The translations under genes and the position numbers were made by a program. The notes beneath the pieces were generated by a model. It saw only the letters and a list, made by a program, of their open reading frames with translations, did not search any database and was not told the origin of the DNA. DNA of 34,129 nucleotides from a virus, in IMG/VR virus record IMGVR_UViG_3300017764_000034, positions 1 to 34,129 of that record; one strand, given 5' to 3'. Positions 25,779-33,510 of this stretch are shown one piece after another (the first letter of the stretch is position 1; each line of letters opens with the position of its first letter).

Positions 25779-27596
25779 TTATCCTTTAAAATCTACGTTA
25801 AAAACAGGCGCATAAACGAGCTTTAAGCGCTGTCCGGTTGTCGCCGCTTGGTACGCGGCTTGCTCTTTCGCGGTATCAAACGCCCGCGAAAAATGTTTAG
25901 GGCCTACGAAGACGTCTACCGTTACTTCGTCGGCTAGTTGTCCGGCTCTATGCGTCCGGCCTATTAACTGTTCAAATACTTGCCCACTACTCGGAGACTC
26001 GACGACGCAGTTACGGCGCCACGCTTGCAAGTTAAGCCCGCGGTTATGGGCTCGGATGCTAACTAAACACGTCTTAGCGTCCCCGTTAGGGGGCTTACCC
26101 GAGTCGCATAGGGGGAGGCTAGTAACCTCGGCTAACTTCTCCCCTAGCGCCCTCGATTCGTACCATATTAAGGCGGGCTCTTCTAGCCTACTTACGTACT
26201 CTACGACCGCCTTAACGAGATAGTTGCTTAACCATACGGCCTCTACGGGCGGGGTAGGTCTATCGGCTACCTCTCGCCAAGCCTCTAGGGCCGTATGGAT
26301 AAAGGACCTACGCCCCTTATCTAGCTCTTCTTCTATCTTGGCGTAGACGAGCGAGGGGGAATCATAGCCCTCTATAGCGCTCGTCTCTAGCTCTCTTCGT
26401 ACGTGGCGAGACCACCTAGCCCGCGCCTCTAACCATTCGTCGTCCCTCTCCCCCCGCTCGGTCCTCTCCCAAGCCCACCTATAGAAGAAGCCCGCGGATA
26501 CCTGTCTACGCGCGCGGTAGGTAGCGGCGTCGTCTTCGTAGACCGTCTCGAAGTCGGGGCTAGAGCCTTCTTCTATAGCGGAGAAAGCCGCGTAAAGCTC
26601 TTCGGGCGGTACCGGGCTAGTAAGACGGCGGATAAGGAGACTGCAACTAGCGCTCTCGTCCGAAGTAACGACGACCCCGGGCGCGGACCTTAAGCGCTCT
26701 CTATACGCCTTACGTACTATCTCTCTCTTACGCTTACCTCGGCTAGCCGAGTACGTCGTAGCGTCTCCGAAGCTCTCTACGAGGGGCTCTATTGTCTTCC
26801 AATCCACGGGGCCCGGTTTACCGTCTACGTCTATTACGTTAGCCCACGAATCGAGGTGACTATTAAGAAGGGGAAGAGGGGAGCGGAGCCCTAACGCGTG
26901 TTTAGATAGGTGGGCGTAGTCTCTAATAGACTTAGCCGTAAGAGTACCGCTAGCCGCGGCAAAGACCGTAGAGGGGTTCTCCTCTAGGTAACGTAGTAGG
27001 CGGCGGGTACGGGCGCTCGTAGGATGCCTTAGCGCGTGGGCCTCGTCCGCGAAGATATAATCAGGGGCGAGCCGCCTTAGAAGGTCGCTACTCTCGGGGC
27101 GGGAGAGGACCGAATAGGGTACTAGCTCTACCTTAGGTAGGTAGAACGTCTCGGACCATTTCTCTAGCTCGGCGTAGAAGGTCTCTCTAAGGTTAGGCGG
27201 GACCATAACGACAGGTCTTTTAGCGCCTACGACCGCGGCCCCTAGGATAGCTACGAGCGTCTTACCGTGCCCTACGCCGATAGCCCCTAGGAGCCCCCGA
27301 GCTTCGGCTAGCGCCCCTAGGGCTTCTAACTGTACCGGCCTAAGCCTGGCCGTAGCCCCCTCTCTATAAAGGGAGTCCGCTACGTAGCTACTAGGCTTTA
27401 CACGGGCTACGGCTACGGCTCTTTCGGTATCGCTTAGGCGCCTAGAAGACGCCGCTAAAAGAGCCGTAGCAGGGTTAAGGTGCTCCCTAGCCGACAAGGC
27501 CGTTACTGTATCCAAAGGACGACCGGGGAGCCGAGTAGGCAGGCTAAAGGGAAGGGGCCTACCTACTCGTTTAGCGAGTAACTCTAACAGGTCCAT
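25779..27596 (-). CDS. SNF2-type superfamily 2 helicase
   Basis: This 605-aa ATPase has Walker A GVGHGKT (about 107-113), motif II DEAH (184-187), motif III SGTLT (216-220) and C-terminal motif VI GRTHRAGQ (about 546-553), the last being typical of SNF2-like phage helicases. It would remodel or unwind DNA in replication or recombination. It starts at a TAATG overlap with the nuclease gene upstream, so the two are coupled. The N-terminal 90 residues lack a recognised motif and may be a specificity domain. Confidence 0.85.
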   Translation of the reverse strand: MDLLELLAKRVGRPLPFSLPTRLPGRPLDTVTALSAREHLNPATALLAASSRRLSDTERAVAVARVKPSSYVADSLYREGATARLRPVQLEALGALAEARGLLGAIGVGHGKTLVAILGAAVVGAKRPVVMVPPNLRETFYAELEKWSETFYLPKVELVPYSVLSRPESSDLLRRLAPDYIFADEAHALRHPTSARTRRLLRYLEENPSTVFAAASGTLTAKSIRDYAHLSKHALGLRSPLPLLNSHLDSWANVIDVDGKPGPVDWKTIEPLVESFGDATTYSASRGKRKREIVRKAYRERLRSAPGVVVTSDESASCSLLIRRLTSPVPPEELYAAFSAIEEGSSPDFETVYEDDAATYRARRQVSAGFFYRWAWERTERGERDDEWLEARARWSRHVRRELETSAIEGYDSPSLVYAKIEEELDKGRRSFIHTALEAWREVADRPTPPVEAVWLSNYLVKAVVEYVSRLEEPALIWYESRALGEKLAEVTSLPLCDSGKPPNGDAKTCLVSIRAHNRGLNLQAWRRNCVVESPSSGQVFEQLIGRTHRAGQLADEVTVDVFVGPKHFSRAFDTAKEQAAYQAATTGQRLKLVYAPVFNVDFKG

Positions 27597-29104
27597 TAGA
27601 ACGAGCGGACGACGTTAGAGGCTAGAGGTAAGAGGACGTCTACGACCGCCTCGGACGCGGGTAGCCGCATATCTACGACGACCGCCCCGGTAAGCTCTAG
27701 GTCTCCCGAGCGGAGCCGCGACGCTACGACCGCGGCTACCCTCTTAGGGCCCGCGTTATAGGCGATAGTTAGGTAATGCTCTCCCGCCTCTTCGGCCACC
27801 TCTAGAGCGATAGGCGCTACGATGGCGTCGAGGTAGGTAACCGCCCCGCGGGGGGTCGCGTTAAGGTAGAGCGTAAAGCCCCCCTCGGTTGCCACGCTTA
27901 CCGCTACGTCCTCGACCGCCTCTACGGGCTCTTCGTAGGTAGGCGTAGGCGTCTCGACGACCTCGGGCGCGTCGTCTCCGACGAAGAGTAGGTAAGCCTC
28001 GATAGATTCCCGGTACTCTCTCGCCCCCGGCTTAGAGCGTCCTTCGGGCGGCTCTACGATAATCCGGTTAGCCGCGGCGAAGTTTACTAGCTCCGATTTA
28101 GAGGCGCGCGTAATAAGTACCTCGTCTCCGTCCGAGTCCATAACCCCGGGTAGCCTAAGCGCTCTACGCTTACGGGGCTCCTCGGTAACCTCCTCGACGA
28201 CCTCGGGCGGGCTCTCCTCGACGACCTCTACCGGAGGGGGCTCGGCTAACTCGGTCTCGGGGGTACCGTCGGGCGGGTTAATGGGTACGCTCTTCGGCTG
28301 TAGACGAGCGGCTAGCAACGCGGCTAGAGGGTCTTTAGGTGTTTCCATAGGTGTAATCCCCTTGTCGGTAAATAGAGTAGAGATAACGCCCTTAGTATGC
28401 CTACCGAGAGAGGCACACCTAGAGCGATGGGGGCACCCTCCGAAGTCGTTACAGGCTTCGAGGGTATAAGGTACGTCCGCCGCCTTCGAGGGTTCTACCT
28501 CGGCTAGCTCTCTCATTCTAGCGACGTCGGCGCGTATCTTAGTTCGGGCGTCTTCGAGGTCGTCCGCGTATAGCTCTACCTCGCTAGTACGTACGGCGGG
28601 TCCCCCCTTCGTACGCACGTAGACGTGTCTAAAGGTGACGTTACCGCCGAGGTCTAGACCCTCTTCGCGGCATAGGCGGACCCTCTCTAGCGCGTATACT
28701 TGGGCCTGTATATCGGCCCTTAGCTCTTCTTCGGTCTTCGCGTACTTAAAGTCGCTCGTAGTCTTGAAGTCCGTTATACGGTCGCCTTCTACGAGGTCGA
28801 TAACTCCGACGAGAGGTACGCCGTAGAAGTCCGCCGAGGTCGTAAAGCGCCTCTCGGACATAGCCCTAGGGACGCTACCCGCGAGGGGTAGTAGCTCTAG
28901 AGCCGGGGCGGCTATCTTACCCTCTCGGGTATCGGGTAGCTCGGTCCCTTCGACGAGGTAGGACTCTAGAGAGGCGTGTACCTTAGTCCCGAGGCGCATA
29001 GCGTCCGTTTCGGGCGGCTTATGCCCTAGGACCTTCTCGTTATACCACCTCGAAGGACAACGCCGAAACGACTTAATCTGCGTAGCGCTTACCCGCTTAA
29101 GCAT
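27596..29104 (-). CDS. PD-(D/E)XK nuclease, Cas4/RecB-like with Fe-S cysteines and a long C-terminal extension
   Basis: This 502-aa protein has a nuclease core at about residues 1-235. It shows LGTKVHASLE (His43), GVIDLV (Asp103), ITDFKTT (Asp112, Lys114) and DIQAQVYAL (Gln133, Tyr137). Four cysteines (16, 218, 224, 230 in CNDFGGCPHRSRC) match the Fe-S clasp of Cas4 and AddB nucleases. Residues about 240-502 are an acidic, Pro/Glu/Val-rich linker, then a short HeH/LEM-like helix pair (about 340-375) and a beta-rich tail. The role is likely DNA end processing or recombination with the SNF2 helicase. The start at 29104 overlaps the upstream gene by 8 bp. Confidence 0.85.
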   Translation of the reverse strand: MLKRVSATQIKSFRRCPSRWYNEKVLGHKPPETDAMRLGTKVHASLESYLVEGTELPDTREGKIAAPALELLPLAGSVPRAMSERRFTTSADFYGVPLVGVIDLVEGDRITDFKTTSDFKYAKTEEELRADIQAQVYALERVRLCREEGLDLGGNVTFRHVYVRTKGGPAVRTSEVELYADDLEDARTKIRADVARMRELAEVEPSKAADVPYTLEACNDFGGCPHRSRCASLGRHTKGVISTLFTDKGITPMETPKDPLAALLAARLQPKSVPINPPDGTPETELAEPPPVEVVEESPPEVVEEVTEEPRKRRALRLPGVMDSDGDEVLITRASKSELVNFAAANRIIVEPPEGRSKPGAREYRESIEAYLLFVGDDAPEVVETPTPTYEEPVEAVEDVAVSVATEGGFTLYLNATPRGAVTYLDAIVAPIALEVAEEAGEHYLTIAYNAGPKRVAAVVASRLRSGDLELTGAVVVDMRLPASEAVVDVLLPLASNVVRSF

Positions 29105-29306
29105 CGTAGGCGCTAAGCGGTCGAGAGGGTACCTTATCGGGGACGCGGGTAGAGAGCCATCGGGTAACGGGCGCGTAGAGCCCTCGGTTATCTCTATGGC
29201 TCGGGTCGTTCATACCGTAGACGGTAATAAGCTTTACCCAGAGCTTTAAGACGCGTCGGTATTGCTTAGCGTCTACTACCTTACGAGGCGTATCTAAAGC
29301 GTGCAT
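29097..29306 (-). CDS. Small first gene of the leftward replication operon
   Basis: This 69-aa basic protein (MHALDTPRKVVDAKQYRRVLKLWVKL) has a helical N-terminal half and an Arg/Pro-rich end. Its GGGAG Shine-Dalgarno and ATG lie just downstream of the leftward promoter at 29355-29383. Its 3' end overlaps the nuclease start by 8 bp. No family is recognised. A regulatory or DNA-binding role is possible from charge and position. Confidence 0.5.
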   Translation of the reverse strand: MHALDTPRKVVDAKQYRRVLKLWVKLITVYGMNDPSHRDNRGLYAPVTRWLSTRVPDKVPSRPLSAYDA

Positions 29307-29354
29307 ACTGTCTCCCTTTAGGTCTAGCGGGTTACCCCCGCGGTCGTAGAGGGG

Positions 29355-29383
29355 ACGTTAAGGGCTCTTTTAGAAGGTGTCAA
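29355..29383 (-). promoter_or_regulatory. Leftward promoter candidate for the replication operon
   Basis: On the minus strand, TTGACA (29383 to 29378) is followed 17 bp later by TAACGT (29360 to 29355). The -35 lies inside the 25-bp palindrome at 29375-29399. It would drive the 69-aa gene, nuclease, helicase, ssDNA-binding-like protein and polymerase. The -10 is weak. Confidence 0.5.
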
Positions 29384-29399
29384 GAATCGATTGACACCT
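29375..29399. promoter_or_regulatory. 25-bp palindromic operator between divergent units
   Basis: AGGTGTCAA and TTGACACCT are perfect 9-bp inverted arms separated by GAATCGA. Each arm contains a consensus TTGACA -35 on one strand. A dimeric HTH protein bound here would block or adjust both promoters at once. Candidates encoded in the window are the HTH proteins at 29953, 23185 and 507. Confidence 0.8.
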
Positions 29400-29419
29400 A
29401 TCGAGATAGGGCGTAGTAA
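29391..29419 (+). promoter_or_regulatory. Rightward promoter candidate
   Basis: TTGACA (29391-29396) and TAGTAA (29414-29419) are 17 bp apart. The predicted transcript start near 29426 is only a few bases before the ATG at 29429, so the first mRNA would be nearly leaderless. Confidence 0.5.
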
Positions 29420-29428
29420 TGCTCTCCT

Positions 29429-29956
29429 ATGGTATTAGCCGCCCTACTAGCGCTCTCGACCCTCGACCCCTCGGGCATATCTGAGGGGGACCGGCTCTTA
29501 GCTGAACGGGCGTCTATATGCGGCGTAGACCCTTACTTATCGCTAGAGCTTCTACACGTACAGACGCTCTCGGGCCTCGGGGACTATCGCGGTATGCTTC
29601 TAGCTAAGGCGTGTATCGAGTCGAGAGGTAACCCCGAGGCGCTAGGGGACTACCGCCCTACCAAGCGGGGTAGGGTCGCTAAGGCGGTCGGCTTATTGCA
29701 GCTATGGCCATGGGCGGAGAAGACCATTAAAGACCGACGAGACCCCATAGCCTCGGCGTACGTGTTTTTAGGCGCCCTCTTAGACGGTAAGCGTAGGGCG
29801 CGTCGGTATTGTCCTAGTGCTCGTAGGCTAACTCGTCTCGCATGGATACGGGTTAACCGCGGGCCTTTCTGGCGTAGGGAAGATAGGAAAGGGGAGCCCC
29901 GGTGTACGGGTGTCGACCCCAAGGGGCTAAAGGCTCTTAGGAGGTGGCTTAAATGA
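29429..29956 (+). CDS. SLT-type lytic transglycosylase
   Basis: This 175-aa protein has an SLT/lysozyme-like fold signature: ACIESRGNP with catalytic Glu64, then AVGLLQLWPWA (about 86-96). It cuts the glycan strand of peptidoglycan. The N-terminus is hydrophobic (MVLAALLALS) but short for a clear signal peptide. The C-terminal third is very basic. It is the first gene after the rightward early promoter rather than in the lysis region, so it may help DNA entry or be carried in the virion. It overlaps the next start by ATGA. Confidence 0.7.
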   Translation: MVLAALLALSTLDPSGISEGDRLLAERASICGVDPYLSLELLHVQTLSGLGDYRGMLLAKACIESRGNPEALGDYRPTKRGRVAKAVGLLQLWPWAEKTIKDRRDPIASAYVFLGALLDGKRRARRYCPSARRLTRLAWIRVNRGPFWRREDRKGEPRCTGVDPKGLKALRRWLK

Positions 29957-30183
29957 AGCATACGACCGCGGCTAGGCGTCTTCGCCTATGGATAGAGAAG
30001 GAGAGTAGCGTAGCGGCTACGGCTCGCTCTCTTAACGTCAGTAGACAGACGGTCTATAATTGGACCGACGAGAGCGGGGTACCGAGCCTAGAGCATACTC
30101 TAGCTATCGAGCGCCTTACGGGCATCCCCTCGGCGCTTTGGGTAGCGGAGGGAATCATACGAGCCGCGGAGGCTACGGTATGA
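29953..30183 (+). CDS. Helix-turn-helix regulator (Cro/YdaS-like)
   Basis: This 76-aa protein is one HTH domain: RLWIEKESSVAATARSLNVSRQTVYNWTDESG, then SLEHTLAIERLTGIPSALW, typical of small Xre/Cro-type repressors. It is encoded one gene after the palindromic operator and is the nearest candidate to bind it. Start overlaps the SLT stop (ATGA) and it overlaps the primase-helicase start by ATGA. It does not closely resemble the HTH pair at 507 and 23185. Confidence 0.75.
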   Translation: MKHTTAARRLRLWIEKESSVAATARSLNVSRQTVYNWTDESGVPSLEHTLAIERLTGIPSALWVAEGIIRAAEATV

Positions 30184-32744
30184 AGCTCGTTAGCGTATGG
30201 CCTAGCCGGGCGGTCTCGGGGTGGGACGAGGGTAGCGACTTTAGAAACCGTAAGACGGGTAGGCCCGTTAACCGCTACCCCCTTGTCGAGGCGGTAGAGG
30301 CGCTCTCTAAGCGCTATGATACCGACGCTCACTTTATTCCCTACCGTATCGCGGGGCTTACTAAGGGCGACTTACAGCCGAGGGTTAACGACTCGGCTAG
30401 GCGCTCGGTCCTTATCCCCGCGGGTATCGAGGTCCTCTACGACCTCCTCGTTATCGACGTAGACGCCCCCTCCGATATCAAGCGAGAGGGTACCGTAGCG
30501 GCTTGGTCTATTGAGCGTATAGATAGAGCCCTCTCTAGCGACCTCGGCAGCGGGTGCGGGTGGTACGTAACCCGCGGGGGCTTTCGGCTTCTATGGGAGG
30601 TAGACGCCCTAGGCGTTACGCCCTACCTACAGACGCTCGCTAAGGTCCGCTCTTACCTTAGCTCCAAGCTCGGTATAGAGGCGGATAAGCTCGTAGACTT
30701 TAATAGGTGCTACCGCCTCCCCCTCGTAACGAGAGACGGAGAGCCCCAAGTATACCCGAGCGACCTTACGACCCTAGGCCCTCTCCCCGAGGTAGAGGTT
30801 AGCGCTTCCGTCTTCGAGGGTATCGAGAGCGCACGCCCTAAGGGTCCTCTCGTCGTACCTCTAGAGCTTGTAGAGGGCGAAGAGCCGGGGCGTAAGCGTA
30901 CTCTATTCCGGCTAGCCGCTAAGCTACGAGACGCGGGGGCGGACGAGGGAGAGCTTATAGCGGCGCTCTCTAGCTTTAATGCGTCGAGGTGTAAGCCTCC
31001 GCTACCCGTAGCTACTATCGAGGCTATAGCTAGGTCCGCGACACGCTACGAGCCGTCCCCCGAGCGGGTTAAGAAGGTCGGGAAGCGTAAGGTAGTAGTT
31101 AAGCCGGGCGACCTACCCGAGCTAGTAGGGGTAAGCGAAGAGCTATTAGCCTCGTCGTCTACCGCTGTATATCAAAGGGCGGGGGACCTCGTTACCGTAG
31201 ATAGAGAGCCCGACGTACGTAAGGGGGTAGAGAGTACGCCCGGTACCCCCGTTATCCGCACTATCGCCCGCCATAGGCTACGGGTAATGCTAGCCGCCGA
31301 GGGCGATTGGAAGAAGCTAAAGAAGGCTTCGGAGGCTTCGAGAGCTAAGGCGGTAGCGTGTCTAACCGCGGACGGTATAGAGCTAGACGAAGCCGAGAGC
31401 CTAGCCGAGTTCGAGGAGGTAAGCTCCGACCCTCCGCTAGACGTGGTAGACGCCCTAAGGGAGGCGGGGAGGTGGTCTACCGTCTATCCTCTCGTAGGGG
31501 TTACCGAGACGCCTACTATACGCCCCGACGGGTCTATATTGGATAAGCCCGGTTACGACCGCGCTACGGGTATCGTCTTCTCTCCGCCCTCGGGGCTTGT
31601 CTTTCCCGCTATTGTATCGGCTTCTAGAGACGAGGTACGTAGGGCTCTCTACGCCTTAGACGATATTGTATCCGACTTCCCCTTCGGTAGCTCAGCGCAT
31701 AAGGCGGTAGCTCTCTCGGCTATGCTTACAGCCGTCGGTCGATTCGGTATCGAGGGGCCTACGCCTCTCTTCTTATTCGACTCGCATACGAGAGGCTCGG
31801 GTAAGGGTCTACTAGCTAACGTCGTATCCGTCCTATGTACGGGGCGAGTCGCTAGGGTCCTGTCTATTCGAGACGATACCGAGACCGAGAAGCGCATTAC
31901 AGCACACCTCGCGAGCGGTAAGCGTATCGTCTTACTCGATAACGTCGTAGGGGCTTTCGGCGGGCCCTCGTTAGACGCCGCTCTTACGGCGGACGTATGG
32001 TCCTCCCGAGTCCTCGGGGAGTCGCGGCTTATCGAGGTTCCTAACCGGGCTACGTGGATAGCTACGGGTAATAACGTCGCTATCCGGGGCGACCTAGAGA
32101 GGCGCACGCTAAGGTGCTATCTAGACGTTAACGTAGAGCGCCCCGAGGAGCGTAAGGGCTTTAGGCATAGGGACCTTATTACCTATGTCCGTAAGCATAG
32201 GGGGCGGCTCGTAGCGGCTTGTCTTACCGTCCTTAAGGCGTACGTAGACGCGGGCAGGCCCGACCTAGGTATTACCCCTATGGGCTCCTTCGAGGCGTGG
32301 TCTAACGCCGTACGCTCGGCGCTTGTATTCGCGGGGGTAGACGACCCTTACGAGACGCGACAAGAGCTAAGGGACGGCGCCGACCGAGAGGTAGACGCGT
32401 GGTCTACGGTCCTAGAGGTATGGCATAAGCTACACGGCTCTAGGGCTATCTCTGTACCGGACGTACTAGAGGACCTAGATAGCGGCGCCTTCGTAGGCTT
32501 TGAGGACGTACCGGGGGTAGAGTCGCGTAAAGCCCTTAAGGAGGCTCTCGTAGAGCTAGCCGGGGGGCGTACGGGTATCCTTAACCCTCGTCGCGTAGGG
32601 TGGGTACTGTCTAAGTATCAATCTCGAATCGTTAACGGGCGACGATTGGTAAGGGGCGATAGGTCTAGCTCAGGGCGTAAATGGTTCGTCGAAGATACTG
32701 ATTCAACGAAGAGCGAAGAGCTAACGCAAAGAAAGACACCTTAA
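30180..32744 (+). CDS. Bifunctional primase-helicase
   Basis: This 854-aa protein starts at an ATGA overlap with the HTH gene. The in-frame extension to 30060 runs through the HTH gene and is not used. The N-terminal primase-polymerase-like domain (about 1-200) has VIDVDAP (Asp93, Asp95) and GWYVTRGGFRLLWE. A PriCT-1-like segment (about 240-292) has SFNASRCKPPLP. The helicase domain has Walker A HTRGSGKG (about 536-543), Walker B IVLLDN (583-588), sensor ATGNN (628-632) and arginine-finger region LERRTLR (639-645). It would prime and unwind DNA at the nearby origin-like region. The C-terminal 200 residues may load onto DNA. Confidence 0.9.
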   Translation: MKLVSVWPSRAVSGWDEGSDFRNRKTGRPVNRYPLVEAVEALSKRYDTDAHFIPYRIAGLTKGDLQPRVNDSARRSVLIPAGIEVLYDLLVIDVDAPSDIKREGTVAAWSIERIDRALSSDLGSGCGWYVTRGGFRLLWEVDALGVTPYLQTLAKVRSYLSSKLGIEADKLVDFNRCYRLPLVTRDGEPQVYPSDLTTLGPLPEVEVSASVFEGIESARPKGPLVVPLELVEGEEPGRKRTLFRLAAKLRDAGADEGELIAALSSFNASRCKPPLPVATIEAIARSATRYEPSPERVKKVGKRKVVVKPGDLPELVGVSEELLASSSTAVYQRAGDLVTVDREPDVRKGVESTPGTPVIRTIARHRLRVMLAAEGDWKKLKKASEASRAKAVACLTADGIELDEAESLAEFEEVSSDPPLDVVDALREAGRWSTVYPLVGVTETPTIRPDGSILDKPGYDRATGIVFSPPSGLVFPAIVSASRDEVRRALYALDDIVSDFPFGSSAHKAVALSAMLTAVGRFGIEGPTPLFLFDSHTRGSGKGLLANVVSVLCTGRVARVLSIRDDTETEKRITAHLASGKRIVLLDNVVGAFGGPSLDAALTADVWSSRVLGESRLIEVPNRATWIATGNNVAIRGDLERRTLRCYLDVNVERPEERKGFRHRDLITYVRKHRGRLVAACLTVLKAYVDAGRPDLGITPMGSFEAWSNAVRSALVFAGVDDPYETRQELRDGADREVDAWSTVLEVWHKLHGSRAISVPDVLEDLDSGAFVGFEDVPGVESRKALKEALVELAGGRTGILNPRRVGWVLSKYQSRIVNGRRLVRGDRSSSGRKWFVEDTDSTKSEELTQRKTP

Positions 32745-32786
32745 CGCGAAGGTTAGTGTATCCCGTGTATCCCTACCTATTAGCCT

Positions 32787-32865
32787 TGACACTCTGCAAA
32801 ACCATAAGGGTTACGGTAGCTTACGCGTGTATTCAAAGTTTCAAAGTTAAGCCCATGACACTCTG
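32787..32865 (+). repeat. TGACACTCTG direct repeats, 69 bp apart
   Basis: TGACACTCTG occurs at 32787-32796 and 32856-32865, with further similarity on both sides (GCCTTGACACTCTGCAAAACC against CCCATGACACTCTGTAACC). The first copy has TTGACAC, the half-site sequence of the operator at 29375-29399. They may bind the same regulator or an origin protein. Confidence 0.8.
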
Positions 32866-32899
32866 TAACCGTCTAGAATCGTTAAGTATTCAAGGTCTA

Positions 32900-33001
32900 G
32901 TGTATTTCATGTATTTGTATATATCTAAGCCTTATGCGCGCTACACGCGCGCCCGCTCTCGCGCGCATGAAGGCACTACAAATCTAATACACGAAATACA
33001 C
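32900..33001. repeat. Inner inverted repeat centred at about 32951
   Basis: GTGTATTTCATGTATTTG (32900-32917) and CTAATACACGAAATACAC (32984-33001) match as inverted arms at 16 of 18 positions. Inside them GCCTTATGCGCGC (32929-32941) pairs with GCGCGCATGAAGGC (32961-32974) with one bulged base. All arms share one centre. Confidence 0.9.
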
Positions 33002-33084
33002 GGGCGGTCGGTTTCCTTAGTCTATTCGCGGGCTTTAGTGCGTGTTAAGGGATACACGCGGATACACGAGACCGAGGGGTAGGC

Positions 33085-33510
33085 GTGGATATCTTACGAA
33101 AGAAGAAGGGCGACGAAGATACCTTAGCGGGCCAGTTAGTAGCGCGCCGGTCTCCTCTAGAAGCCGCCGAACAAGCGGCGTTATTCAGGTGGCTTCGTCG
33201 ACATAACGTACGCGCCTTCTCTGTACCTAACGGGGGGCTTAGACCGGGGCGCGCGGGCTTTACCTTGAAAGCCCAAGGGGTAACGAAGGGTATACCGGAC
33301 CTGCTTATTATCGACCGTCCGCCGCTAAAGCGGGAGTTCGTAGGTATCGCCCTAGAGCTTAAGCGCTCTAACGGTAAGCTCTCGGACATTAGGCCCGAGC
33401 AACTAGAATGGCTAGCTCTATTCGAAGAGAGAGGGTGGTTATCAGCGGTCGCATACGGAGCGGACGCCGCGGTAGATTGGTTACGCTCGTTAGGCTTCGG
33501 TAATGAATAG
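33085..33510 (+). CDS. VRR-NUC domain nuclease
   Basis: This 141-aa protein matches the VRR-NUC pattern: EAAEQAALFRWL (about 26-37), FSVPNGG (about 45-51), KAQGVTKGIPDLLII (about 63-77, catalytic Asp), ALELKRSNGKLS (about 89-100, Glu and Lys) and RPEQLEWLALFEERGW. It is a PD-(D/E)XK nuclease, possibly cutting branched DNA or Holliday junctions before packaging. GTG start at 33085 follows GGGGTAGGC. It overlaps the next gene by 8 bp. Confidence 0.88.
   Translation: MDILRKKKGDEDTLAGQLVARRSPLEAAEQAALFRWLRRHNVRAFSVPNGGLRPGRAGFTLKAQGVTKGIPDLLIIDRPPLKREFVGIALELKRSNGKLSDIRPEQLEWLALFEERGWLSAVAYGADAAVDWLRSLGFGNE

Larger units (their letters stand above)
32756..33067. repeat. Outer inverted repeat of the origin-like region
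   Basis: Two direct GTGTATCCC units (32756-32764, 32765-32773) face GGGATACAC (33049-33057) and CGGATACAC (33059-33067) in inverted orientation. The reverse complement of the left pair matches the right pair except for one inserted base and one mismatch. Confidence 0.85.
32745..33084. other. Candidate replication origin: 340-bp non-coding region with nested dyads
   Basis: This A/T-richer gap between the primase-helicase and a nuclease holds repeats that switch orientation at about 32951. GTGTAT-type copies lie left of the centre at 32756, 32765, 32827, 32900 and (as ATGTAT) 32909. ATACAC-type copies lie right of it, ending at 32992, 33001, 33057 and 33067. Inner arms and a GC hairpin share the same centre. 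Iterons, dyads, A/T-rich DNA and a primase neighbour fit an origin. A regulatory or partition site is the alternative. The 108-codon open frame across it is judged spurious. Confidence 0.6.

Noticed and set aside
30060-30179. N-terminal extension of the primase-helicase
   Set aside because: It runs through the HTH gene in another frame. The ATG at 30180 overlaps the HTH stop as ATGA and gives a normal N-terminus.
31649-32107. Antisense frame of 152 codons inside the primase-helicase
   Set aside because: It lies wholly within a well-supported helicase domain and has no Shine-Dalgarno or family match.
32756-33067. CRISPR array
   Set aside because: Repeats are 9-10 bp, inverted about a centre and irregularly spaced, with no spacers of constant length.
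32756-33082. 108-codon open frame in the non-coding region (GTG start)
   Set aside because: It starts within the first repeat, has no good Shine-Dalgarno, is rich in Tyr/His/Arg from GTGTAT-type repeats and matches no family. The repeats explain the DNA better.
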